NCBI GenBank assembly: GCA_018340805.1
Contig: JACMZG010001863.1
Location: 25,006,774-25,070,773, forward strand
DNA: 64,000 bases
Origin: Microvelia longipes
Taxonomy: Eukaryota; Arthropoda; Insecta; Hemiptera; Veliidae
Reading direction: 5' to 3'
The position numbers and the translations under genes are program-made. The notes below the pieces were generated by a model, which was not told the DNA's origin, searched no databases, and saw nothing but the letters and a program-made list of their open reading frames with translations. Positions 14,321 to 23,940 of the stretch are shown one piece after another (the stretch's first letter is position 1; every line of letters begins with the position of its first letter).

Positions 14321-15139
14321 CATCGACCTCCATATAACGAACTTCTATACAACGAAATCTCTATGTAACGAATTTTTTACGTTCCCTTGAAATTTTGTTA
14401 AATGTGTTTCTATTTAACGAAAAAAATTTTATAACGACAAAATTTCCAGAAATAAAGATAAAGACAAGACCCGCAAACTTTCAAGAATGACCAAAACGGC
14501 ACTTCTGTTTTCTGTAATTTCCCAGAAAATTATTTATTGATTCTCCCCCTGCCTTATTTAATTTTGCGAACTCTTTCTTTACAATTTTCTATAAAATTAG
14601 GATTAACAGCAATAGAACTAAAATCTTTCATGTTTTAATTTGGTATTCTCTGACCAGTTCGTTTTGAAACTTTTATTTGTTGTAAATCGAGTTATTAAAT
14701 GTCTAAACGGAAATCGCTGTCCCTTTCTGAAAAAATCAATTTATTAAAAGATTCTGACGATGGAGTCAAAAACAAAGACTTGTCTCTGATGTATAAAATC
14801 GCTCCTAGTTCTATATCAACAATTTTAAAAAATCGGGAATCTATACTTAGTTATACGAAACGAGTGCGATTTAAAAAATGTTCCGATATGCAAGTATAAA
14901 CATTGATGACGCAATTTTACAGTGGTGACAATGTTAAGGGACAAAAATATACCCTGTGAAGGACCGCTAATAAAAGAAAAAGCTGCTGAATATCAACGTG
15001 AGGTTATATTCATCCTATAATATCCATTAAAATATCATAAAAAGTACTGTTATTTATTTTTCAATTTCTATACAACGAAATTTCTATATAACGAATTTTT
15101 TCTTCTTGAATTTAAGTTCGTTATATAAGAGTCCGACGG
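14321..15139 (+). mobile_element. Non-autonomous Tigger/pogo-type DNA transposon in a TA tract
   Basis: Terminal inverted repeats: the left end reads CATCGACCTCCATATAACGA and the right end, read on the minus strand, CCGTCGGACTCTTATATAACGA; both continue into ACTT. The element is flanked by TA (14319-14320 and 15140-15141), the target site of Tc1/mariner/pogo elements. A sub-terminal TCTATACAACGAAAT-type repeat occurs near both ends (14345 and 15067). Inside is a broken reading frame for the two N-terminal DNA-binding domains of a Tigger-like transposase. No room remains for the DDE catalytic domain, so at 819 bp the copy cannot have moved itself and is an internal-deletion derivative. Confidence 0.85.
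14699..15020 (+). pseudogene. Tigger-like transposase DNA-binding region (psq/CENP-B HTH), broken
   Basis: The first 66 codons (14699-14896) begin MSKRKSLSLSEKINLLKDS and continue KDLSLMYKIAPSSISTILKN: the K-R-K start, 'SEK' and 'S-TI-KN' recognition-helix pattern of a psq-type/CENP-B N-terminal HTH. After a stop at 14897-14899 the similarity resumes in another frame with a DDAILQW-like segment. It resumes again after one more shift as RDKNIPCEGPLIKEKAAEYQ, matching the second CENP-B/Tc5-type HTH ('...W....R..GIPVSGP.I.EKA..'). In a full transposase the DDE domain would follow; here the right TIR arrives instead. The family call rests on these motifs and the TIRs. The protein is non-functional as it stands. 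Confidence 0.8.
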
Positions 15140-15140
15140 T

Positions 15141-15191
15141 AATATATATATATATATATATATAAATTATATATATATATATAATATATAT

Positions 15192-15240
<49 letters not shown>
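15141..15240. repeat. (TA)n microsatellite, right of Tigger insertion
   Basis: Almost pure TA/ATA repeat between the Tigger derivative and the inner left arm of the foldback, which starts TGACGTCATAACCCGG. Confidence 0.9.
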
Positions 15241-15690
15241 TGACGTCATAACCCGGTTGCTGAGTCAGCGAAATTTTCAAAAAATCGGCAAAATTCAGGG
15301 TTAATATTTTTTTGGCCGCGAAAAGGTCAATATTTATGTGTTTTAAGACGCTGAATTCGAATGAAACCAGTCCGAATCGATACGATCACTCTAAGTGACC
15401 AAAAAGTCGAAAAAACCATTGTAATTACCGAAAACCAAAATTTTGGTCGATAAAAAATACATTTAGAGTAGGGTGTCGTTTTCTATGTAATTTTGGGCGC
15501 TGAATCGAAGAAACCGGTCCGAAGTCGATACGACCACTTTAAGTTACCAAAAAGTCAAAAAAAAACCACAAAAATTATAGAAAACCAAAATTACGGTCGT
15601 TGAAAATTAAATTCGAGTAGGTGTCGTTTTCAATGTTTTTTGGGCGTCTGAGATGAATGCCAGTGTCCGGAGTCAATACGACCACTCAAA
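15241..15690 (+). repeat. Inner left arm of foldback, with ~145 bp tandem units
   Basis: Starts TGACGTCATAACCCGGTTG. From about 15350 it holds about two full units plus a partial third: GCTGAATCGAA..GAAACC.GTCCGAA.TCGATACGA, CCAAAAAGTC, CCAAAATT..GGTCG, GAGTAGG.TGTCGTTTTC. Units start near 15350, 15490 and 15650. The whole arm is repeated in reverse at 16135-16561. A 160-codon-like continuity is absent: frames are interrupted everywhere. Confidence 0.75.
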
Positions 15691-15696
15691 CTCAGG

Positions 15697-16085
15697 GTAC
15701 CTGGGTCACCTGGAAAGGGTCGATAAATTTTATCGTTTTTTACTTAATATAAGTTTACAACTAAAAATAATTCTGGCGCGTGGTCCGCATGTCTGCGAAT
15801 TTCCTTTGGATGCGAGCTCTCAAACCCAGTACCTGGTCAAATCCTAGTAGGGACACAAATTTTATCGTTTTCTTTACCTAATATAAGTTACAACTAGAAA
15901 ATAATTCTGGCGCGGTGGTCCGCATGTCGGGCGAATTTGCTTTGGATGCATGTTTCCGTGCTTTTTACATTATATAAGTTTAAACTACTAATAAATAATT
16001 CCGGCGCGGTGGTCCGCTGTCGGGCGAATTTCATGTAGAATGAGTGTTTCCGTGCTTAACAACTCATTCCTTGCTTAAGATTCCG
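15697..16085 (+). repeat. Direct repeats in foldback centre, containing family B
   Basis: Three units of about 130 bp start near 15697, 15829 and 15958. Each has TATCGTTTT..TTAC..AATATAAGTTTACAACTA, then TTC(T/C)GGCGCGGTGGTCCGC, ATGTCGGGCGAATTT and CTTTGGATGC; the last unit ends TTTCCGTGCTTAACAACTCA. The GGCGCGGTGGTCCGCATG...TCCGTGCTTAAC part is the dispersed family B also found at 19735-19830 and, reversed, at 36125-36195. Confidence 0.7.
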
Positions 16086-16089
16086 GATC

Positions 16090-16152
16090 ATAAGCAACTG
16101 GACTGGATCATCAGGACCACTGATGATCAACTGGATCATCAGGACCACTGGC
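16090..16152 (+). repeat. Short tandem duplication
   Basis: GGATCATCAGGACCACTG occurs twice, about 31 bp apart, each preceded by an AACTGG. This lies between the direct-repeat centre and the inner right arm. Confidence 0.75.
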
Positions 16153-16561
16153 ATTCATCTCAGACGCCCAAAAAAACATTGAAAACGACACCCTACTCGA
16201 AATTTAATTTTCAACGACCGTAATTTTGTTTCTATAATTTTTGTGGTTTTTTTGACTTTTTGGTAACTTAAAGTGGTCTATCGACTTCGACCGGTTTTCA
16301 TTCGATTCAGCGCCCAAATTACATAGAAAACGACCACCCTACTCTAAATTATTTTATCGACCAAAAATGGTTTTCGGTAATTTACAATGGTTTTTCGACT
16401 TTTGGTCACTTAGAGTGATCGTATCGACTTCGGACTGGTTTCATTCGATTCAGCGTCTTAAAACACATAAATATTGACCTTTTTCGCGGCAAAAAATATT
16501 AACCCTGAATTTTGCCGATTTTTTGAAAATTCGCTACTCAGCAAACCGGTTAATGACGTCA
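16135..16561 (-). repeat. Inner right arm of foldback
   Basis: Reverse complement of 15241-15690 with scattered differences. It starts CCACTGGCATTCATCTCAGA and ends GGTTAATGACGTCAC. The same tandem units are seen reversed. The boundary motif CCGGTTAATGACGTCA also opens family A copies at 38668 and 49822, so the arm and family A share an end sequence. Confidence 0.75.
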
Positions 16562-16681
16562 CAAAAATCTGGTTTCAATAGGGTTCGTCCTCCCAATGGT
16601 TGATTTGTACCAAGTTTGGTTAAAAAAATATAATCCGTTTCGAAAGATAGAGTGTTTACAAAAAGTGTCTAGAAATACATA

Positions 16682-16770
<89 letters not shown>
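16562..16770. repeat. Family A head fragment followed by (TA)n tract
   Basis: 16562-16668 has GGTTGATTTGTACCAAGTTTGG and ATAATCCGTTTCGAAAGA, pieces found in family A. It is followed by a nearly pure TA repeat (16680-16770). This segment has no partner beside the left inner arm, so the foldback is not perfectly symmetrical. Confidence 0.6.
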
Positions 16771-16776
<6 letters not shown>

Positions 16777-16904
16777 GCGAAAACGTATTTTTTCGTCATT
16801 AGGGACCTCTGAAACGGATTTGTGTCGTGTCCGAGGTTCGAATTCCGCCTATCCTATTAGGAAATTTCCAAAGGAAATTGCTAAAATGAATACATTTTTA
16901 CAAG

Positions 16905-16985
16905 TTAATAACTGCAAAATATCTCCTTTGGAATGCTTGTTGCCGTGCTTAACAATTTCTTATTTAAGGTTCCGGTTTATACTAT
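16905..16985 (+). repeat. Partial family B copy next to the foldback
   Basis: CCTTTGGAATGCTTGTTGCCGTGCTTAACAATTTCTTATTTAAGG corresponds to the right half of family B (TTTGGAATGCGTGTTTCCGTGCTTAAC). It directly follows the outer right arm, which ends with AAAGGAAATTGCTAAA. Confidence 0.45.
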
Positions 16986-16989
16986 TTAA

Positions 16990-18773
16990 CTTGAGCAGTT
17001 ACTTAATTATGAATCATTACACTAACTCATTTTTCCGCTTTTAGAGCTTTAAACTAATGCAAATAATGATGAGCACAGCCAATTTTAGAGCATAGTTTAG
17101 CCGAGAGAATAATTAATGTAGCTCATAACTTGGAAGAAAAAGAAAAATTAGCACAAGTAGAGCTTGATACTTGAGTAGCTACAAAAGTTATAAAGCATAC
17201 ACAGGAACCTTTAGCGTGAAATTTTATTGTAAGCACAGTAACACGCATGCAAAAATAAAATCGCCCGGCATGCGATACTACGTTAAAATTGTTAATATTA
17301 GTTCGCATTATCTATTTAAACATATTTAAAAGTCAATTCCTTTATTGGTATTACTAATCTTTAGATTGGAAGTAAGTTTAAAACAATTTTAAATATTTTA
17401 TAAATAAAAAAAAATAACTAAAGTTTTTACTCGCATTCTCACAGATTATACTTATAAAATAAATGCATTACCTAAAAATTAGGTTACAAACATTGAAGTC
17501 TTGAAGTTTAAGAATTCAAATATGAAAAAACATATTTGAAGTGAATTTCTACAAAAAATTAGTAAAGGGACAGGAGCAGGTATAAAAAGGGTTAAGGAAT
17601 TTTTAATGTGTTTTAAAAAGTCTACTTAAAAGGGGTGTTGGCTAATGACCTAAACTCCTCCTCTTTTGACAGAAAAGCAGTTCCAGTACTGCTAGACCAT
17701 CTATTGGAATGGAAAAAACTAACACAGTGATCTATCTAGGTAAACTACATAATCTTTGATATATTGCACTCTGAGAATTCAAGAAAATAATTAAAATTTT
17801 GTCTGAATATTAAATTGTGATTTACTTGTATGAGAAATAATTTTTCAACATTTATTCGTTAATATTTTTTGTGTTCTTGGTTTTACCTCAGCTCGGGGCT
17901 TATATTGGGAGATTTATTTTGCTTCAAATTGGTTCTATATCCTACGTCCTTCTATATTAATCATCTTTCTATATCAAATTGATTAAATTGCCCTCATATT
18001 TTATTTCTATACTTAAATCATAAAATAATATGAATTATTTTATTGGTTTTTATGAAGTTCATTTAAATTTTTCTTAATATTCCAGCATATTAAAAAAATG
18101 GTCTGTTAAAGTAATAATTTCTTTTATTTATCTTGCAATAATTTTTCTCTAATGTGACTTGCTGAAAATGTAATATTTCTTTAAATCCTTGAGGGTTGAA
18201 ATTTTTCTCCCCCCCCCCTATCCCTTCACTTGTGACTAGTCTATCCGAAAAAGTGATATTAAAGTTAAAATTATTGGTTCCATTAACTCTTCTCATCCAT
18301 GATAAAAGATTATGAAATGACCCCTTATCACTTCTTTTTATCACTGACATTTCGAGTGATAAAATATGAAATTAAAGAAGTAAAGATGTGTTTTTGTGCT
18401 AAAAAAATGTTGATGTATTTTATAATATAAGAGAAAATGAGATCTCTTTATTCAATTATTAAAGTAAAAAATAATAATAAATACTTTTTTACACTTTTTA
18501 ATTCACTTTTTTATTAAATTTATTAATTTTTACTTTTCTTCACCTATTACATATGAAGGTTTATAGGAAAAGTAATGTGTTTACCCTAAAAGTCCAAAAC
18601 TGGGGTTTCCATCATGATCATTATTTTTGACTCTTTTATGGCATTATGATTGGTCTTTAACAGACTTTTAAGATTTTTTTGCCGATTAAGCTGAAAATAT
18701 TGACTTCAAATTTCCAAACTTTTAACCTTCTTACTATTACTTGGTGTACAACGTATTGTCATTTAGCGTAAAG
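16990..18773. other. AT-rich non-coding stretch
   Basis: No supported gene. A C9 run lies near 18211. Open frames of 61-86 codons on the minus strand (17123-17308, 18090-18350) carry no family motif. Confidence 0.4.
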
Positions 18774-18870
18774 CAGGGTTACGCAAGCATTAAAGCCACG
18801 CGGACCCCCAATTTAAGATAAATAGTTCTTGGCGGACCTCTATCATTCTAGTACCCCCTCCATCAATCTG
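18774..18870 (+). mobile_element. Possible hAT-type terminal fragment
   Basis: Starts CAGGGTTACGCAAGCATTAA, then GCCACGCGGACCCCC, GGCGGACCTC and GTACCCCCTCC. CAGGG at the tip with clustered 'CACG(C)GGACCCCC' sub-terminal motifs is typical of hAT ends and recalls the sub-terminal CGCGTACCCC of the element at 42622-43236. No matching opposite terminus or target duplication was found nearby, so it is a fragment at best. Confidence 0.4.
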
Positions 18871-18989
18871 AAACTTATTCTAATCATTAACCTTTCTGCG
18901 TTTATTGCTTATCTCAGTTTGGCACTTGGCACACAATATTTATTTTGTGTTTCTCTTATTATTTTTTAGCGCATTTCATAATGACATTA

Positions 18990-19061
18990 TGTATATAATA
19001 TATATATATATTATATATATATATAATATATATAATATATATATATATATATATAAATATA

Positions 19062-19095
<34 letters not shown>

Positions 19096-19112
19096 ATATA
19101 TATATATATATC
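18990..19112. repeat. (TA)n / (TATAAA)n microsatellite
   Basis: Near-pure TA repeat with an ATAAATAT variant in the middle. The 63-codon open frame across it (I/Y-rich) is an artefact of the repeat. Confidence 0.9.
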
Positions 19113-19734
19113 AAGAGTAAAATAGGCTTAGATATTTTTTTCAGTTTTTTTCAATTATTGATTTTGAAAAGTGTAATTTAACGTCTTTTCATCAGCCAAA
19201 TTTAAATATAATTTGGTCTGTTTATTTTGGTTAACATATTTAGTTTGTTAAAAAATATAGAACTGGTCGTTTTGAGAAATCGACGCTCTTTTTCTGCTAT
19301 CTGAAAAGTTTGGTTGGTAGTACTGTGGTTGTCTTATTTATTGAAGTAGACTGTTTCCTGTCTAACAAGGTAGGAAATATCTCGCTTCTTTCATTTTATA
19401 TTTATTTTCTTATTATGTTAGAAGGTTATCTTTTTCTTGACTTTCTAGCCAGCCGTAAGGAAAAAAATACTAAATTTATTCTTAGATAAGAATAGAAATA
19501 ATACTAGCATAAATATTATTTTATTTTAGTTTGCTGTTTAAAAAATTAGTTTAAACAGTATTATATTATAACTCTATGGGTTTACCTGAGAAGATATAAA
19601 CCAACAACTTTAACCGCTAGCTTCATCACAAGTAGGATTGTAATCAAAGGTTATGGTTAAGTCCCGTCGTATGCATGATCGAGTTTCGATTTTCATGAAT
19701 CAGTTCTGCCTCAAGATATAAACAAACAATCCAG

Positions 19735-19830
19735 GTTTTAAAAATTTCTGACGCGGTTGTCCGCATGCTGAGCGAATGTCCTTTGAAATGCGTGTTTCCA
19801 TGCTTAACAATCTATTCTTCCATTTCTTTC
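19735..19830 (+). repeat. Family B dispersed repeat copy
   Basis: TTCTGACGCGGTTGTCCGCA, GAGCGAATGTCCTTTGAAAT, GCGTGTTTCCATGCTTAACA. It aligns across about 75 bp with the three units at 15765-16085 and with the reverse strand of 36125-36195. No coding capacity and no obvious terminal repeats. Confidence 0.6.
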
Positions 19831-19861
19831 CGTTTTTTCGTCTTTTTCGTAATTTTAAGTA

Positions 19862-20455
19862 GTCCATGAATTATGAATGAATCCATGAATTATGGATTCA
19901 TAAAATAAAATGGATTTATAAAATAATGGATAATTAATGAGTAATGGAAATTTAAAATAAGGGATAATGTATGAATAAGTGATTCATAAAATAAGAGATG
20001 AGTAATGAGTAATAAGAGTAAATAAGAGATGATTAATGAATTAGTGGTTCATAATGTAAGGGATGCGTAATGATTCATAAAATAAAGATAGTAATGAATT
20101 ATGGTTCAAATTAAGGATGAAGTATTCATAAAATAAGATGAGTATTAGTGGTTCATAATGTAAGGGATGCGTAAGTGATTCATAAAATAAGAGATGAGTA
20201 ATGAATAAGGAAGTCATAATAGCATGGATTTATATAATAAAATATGAATAATTGATTCATAAAATAAGGGATGAGTAATTAATAAGGGATGAGTAATGCA
20301 TTTGGACGGCTCTGGTTTAAATAAAGGTTCTGTGGAGAGATTTTGGTGTTGTTATCAGTAAACTGTGTTAATTCCACTGCTTGGTTTTCTGTCAATGAAG
20401 TAGGGATTTATAAAATAAGGGACGAATAATAAATAAGGGATTCATAATATAACTG
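19862..20455 (+). repeat. Degenerate ~34 bp tandem array
   Basis: More than a dozen variants of GATTCATAAAATAAGGGATG, AGTAATGAATAAG. A subset alternates with GTGGTTCATAATGTAAGGGATGCG. A non-repeat stretch of about 100 bp (20300-20400) interrupts it before two last units. Units are too diverged for a recent expansion. Confidence 0.8.
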
Positions 20456-22779
20456 GGATTTTTTTGATTCGCCAAAGTAAATATTGACATTCTCTAACGT
20501 TCTCATTTTCTTTTTAATTATATTTTAAAAATTTAATTATGTCATTATTGATTATTGATTAATATATTTACTTTATAAATGTTGAATAAAGTATTCTACA
20601 TACAAATTCAATTAGATTTTATTAAGGTTTTTCAGATAAAAACATTTTATCGGTCAAAAAGTTTTATTTGGGTATATTGTTGGAAAACAACCCTTTCCCA
20701 ACAAATCAGAAAGCTCGCTATAAAATTGAATGAGGTTTTTGTGCCAATGTGGGTTACGTGACCATTGAAAACCCTAAAGGACATCAGATGCTTAATTCTT
20801 ACTCATTATATAGGCTTTCGTGTATCACTTGCTTTAAACATATTGGTTATTGTAACCATCTAAAGAAATATCAATGACAACCGATAAATATAACCACACA
20901 AAATACTTTCAAAAAACACCGTTAACGTTTATTCAATGCTCAACCTATAATTATAAAATGTATTCTATATTTTTGTCTTTATAGCTGTATTGCAATTTTA
21001 TATAATATTTATATACTATTGTGATCTAGTTAGATAAACTTGGTTTGAAACAGCTTTACCAACCGGATTTCTGGAAATACTATATAATCTTAAGTTAAGA
21101 TCTTTTACAACTCTTTAAGGACATCCGTTGGCAACACTTCTTATCGCTGTGATTCAGTTTTATCTGTGTTATAACAATCTTAAATAATTAATTGAAATTT
21201 CGTTTTTGTGGAATTACTGTTACAGTTTTTAACTATTTTTCACTTAGCTGTAAAAACATTAGGGTGTAAGAAATATGTTTCAAAAATTGCATAATTTTAT
21301 CATTAACCTAAAAAAAATCTCCTTATTTTCTTGTAGTTTTTTAGGGTTATTCCTAACAAATGATTAAATGTAACAGTAAATTATAGATCAGCTGATTAGC
21401 TGTTTTTGATAACTACTATAAACAAATCTAAATTTTTCGATCCTTAAATGTACTCCTTATCAAGTTTTAATAACTGTTTTCTCGTTTTATTTCTCTTTCA
21501 TGTATTATTTTTGGTCTTATTGAAAATGCTTCTTTATTACTTGCCTGAAATGCTAATTTCCGTTCTTTATGATTATGCTAGAAGTTAGTTGGATATTTGC
21601 TTCTATGTTTATGTATTGTAAAAATATATCTCAGTTAAGCATAGCACAAGTCTTCAATTCATATTTCATTTACATAAAATATGTCCCATAAAAATTTATT
21701 GTAAAAATATATAAATCATAATAGTAAATAACTATTAATTTCTTATTTATGGAATATGTCAAGAAATATTATGTAATAAGTTGTTCTCGCAAATAAGCGA
21801 TCTCGTATAATAGCATTTTATCACGCAAAACTACATGGGATATCAAATTATCTCTATAATTTAATTCCTCTCGGCCTCTTAGCACTTAAAAAAAATTGTC
21901 GGATAATATTTACCCCTTTCGTGGAAGTAGCTATCAACACGTCTTTTGTTCATTTTTAATTCATTTGTTTTAAATACTTCTCGAAATATTTATACCTTAA
22001 AGACTATAAATTTTTAAATTTAAACAAATAACAATTAGTGTTGGTCGACAACTAAATTTAGACAAATATCCTTAGTATTTAGACGTTGACTTCTAAAATA
22101 GACTTTTAATAAATAGATTTTTATCAGTTTTTCAAATACATTTTATTTTATTATTGTCAATAAAATATACTGGAATAAAACAATTTTTCCACATTTCAGT
22201 GCTTGGATCCTAAAATGTTGGGACTTAATGTGTAATTTGTTGTTAAATTAAAACGTGTTTTACTTTCTATTTAATAACTATGCGTTAGACTTTCTTGGAT
22301 ATAACCTTTTTGTTTCTTTGATTCAGAAGTAACACGTAGGTACTCGTAAAAGGATGATACAGGGAACGAAAAGACATTAAAAAGTCATATTTCTCTGCAA
22401 AAGGGTCAAAAGGATGCTCTATGTTAGCTACAATATCCCTTGGATTATTTTACAAAAAAATTAAAAATATGAAACGTATGTATGATAAAATGTGTTAGGC
22501 TTGAATGAATTTTAATGTTATCGTCCTAAAAAGAGGAGAAATAGAAAATAATTACATCTATTGCTTTGTTTTATATTATTTCAAAGCTTATTTTTTAGAA
22601 GCCACTTTGCTGCAGTAAAATTTGTTAAGTAAAGTATTATATCATTGCTTAGCCAATGAGTAACGTAGAAAATCATGTAAAAAAATGAGAAATTAAGTAA
22701 TAGGGATTTTTATTTAAATATAAGACAATACCTGATTAATTTTTGTAATCTGATTTATAGTTATTGTATAAGTCAAATA
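20456..22779. other. AT-rich non-coding stretch
   Basis: No gene, RNA gene or element terminus that I can support. One 60-codon frame at 20579 is unremarkable. Confidence 0.4.
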
Positions 22780-23027
22780 GTTAACTAATTTAGGTCTCAT
22801 ATCTAGCCATATATCTTATATAGCTGACTAATTTAGGTTAGATATAATTCTTATATAGCTGACTAACATAGGCCGGATATAGATATTATATAGCTGTATT
22901 ATATAGGTGTTATATATAAGTCAGATAGGTCAGATCTAAGTAATTATACATGAACTAATTACTTCAGATATAAATCTTATATAAATAATTTAATTCCGTT
23001 TAAGACTTATATAGCTGACTTATTTTG
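22780..23027 (+). repeat. ~35 bp tandem array, left part
   Basis: About six variants of GACTAATTTAGGTCAGATAT, AAGTCTTATATAGCT. The array resumes at 23744 after a retrotransposon insertion. The last unit before the break ends GCTGACTTATTTTG. Confidence 0.75.
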
Positions 23028-23743
23028 ATATTAAGTAAGCTCAATCAAGTATTATTAAAATATTTTAACGAAACAAAAAACTATAAGCTATGATTTAAGC
23101 ACTAGAAATACAAAATAGACTTGTGAAACTTACAGATGTAGAACATCCCTCATGCAACGTCACGCTGCAGCAAGAGGTCCTATTATTTTTTATCAATTAC
23201 CTAACCATATTAAATCTTATCTTACTTCAAAGAGTACAAAAAAGATTGTTATACTGTGGCTAAATCCGCCACCTACTAAACTTAAAACTTATATTTATAT
23301 TTAACTAACCTAAATCCATCTACTTTTAAAATACTTAGTTTTTATTTTTGTATAATATGTATATATTTTCTATTTAAAAAATGAAAGGAAAAAAGAATGT
23401 TTTGTTTAATTAACCAAAATGCATGAATTTTCACCTTTGAAATGTAATTAAATTTATAAATTAACAAAATATTGTAAATAAATTATCATAAATGATTAAC
23501 ATTATAAAAAACAAATACTATCTATAAATTATAAGAAAAACAAATAATAAAAAATATAAGCCGCGCACAAGCAAGCTTATGCGGCTATTAAAATTTATTA
23601 TTTTCATAGTTTCATTGACTATTCCATTGTCAAATAGACTTTATTATTATTATTATATTACTTATAAATGTTTTATGCTGATATCTATATTATACTGTAT
23701 GTATGCTTTTAAAATAATAAATAAATCTTAATCTTAATCTTAA
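23028..23743 (+). mobile_element. 5'-truncated non-LTR retrotransposon inserted in the tandem array
   Basis: A 716 bp segment interrupts a tandem unit and is bounded by TATTTTG on both sides (23021-23027 and 23744-23750). Removing it restores an array unit (GACTTATTTTG followed by GTCTGATATAAG), so this is a target-site duplication. The 3' end is A-rich with three AATCTT hexamers (TAAATCTTAATCTTAATCTTAAT), a tail form known from CR1-like and some other LINEs. A hairpin with arms AGCCGC and GCGGCT lies at 23571-23586 in the 3' untranslated part. Only the extreme C-terminus of the ORF remains. The clade is not certain. Confidence 0.8.
23125..23301 (+). pseudogene. LINE ORF2 C-terminal remnant
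   Basis: One frame reads RTSLMQRHAAARGPIIFYQL, continues PNHIKSYLTSKSTKKIVILW and ends at a TAA after about 59 codons. The pattern 'AARG.IIFYQLPN.IK...S...FKK....WL' is the usual C-terminal end of CR1/Jockey-type reverse transcriptase ORFs. The frame is open through to its natural stop, but the catalytic reverse transcriptase lay further 5' and was never copied in. Its position before an A-rich, hexamer-tailed end supports the reading. Similarity judged by eye. Confidence 0.6.
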
Positions 23744-23940
23744 TATTTTGGTCTGATATAAGTATTATATAGCTAACAGATTTAGGTCAGATATAAATCT
23801 TATATAGCTAATATAGGTTAGATATAAGTCTTATATAACTAATTAAGGTTAGATATAGCTTGTACTAAATAAGTTAGGTCAGATATATCTTGTAAGTGAC
23901 TACTGTAGATCAGATATAAGTATTATAGCTGGCTAACATT
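23744..23940 (+). repeat. ~35 bp tandem array, right part
   Basis: Continuation of the array split by the LINE: five variants of GGTCAGATATAAGTCTTATA, TAGCTAACTAATTTA. Confidence 0.75.

Larger units (their letters stand above)
14067..16890. repeat. 2.8 kb nested inverted repeat (foldback-like element)
   Basis: The outer arms are 14067-14188 and 16768-16890. Both carry, in opposite orientation, CGTCATTAGGGACCT, ACGGATTTGTGTCGTGTCC and GGTTCGAATTC. Inside them lie (TA)n tracts on each side, then inner arms at about 15241-15690 and 16135-16561, then a unique-order centre of direct repeats. The arms are diverged (indels, substitutions), so this is an old structure, not an assembly mirror. The left (TA)n tract has a Tigger derivative inserted in it (14321-15139). 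No transposase belonging to the foldback itself is visible. It could be a Foldback-type DNA element, or an inverted dimer of a satellite-bearing element; I cannot decide. Confidence 0.75.

Noticed and set aside
16825..16850. tRNA gene or tRNA-derived SINE because of GGTTCGAATTCC (B-box-like)
   Set aside because: No A box at the right distance and no cloverleaf can be folded; the sequence is part of the foldback outer arm.
14067..16890. Assembly mirror artefact
   Set aside because: Arms differ by many substitutions and indels and the Tigger insertion is on one side only.
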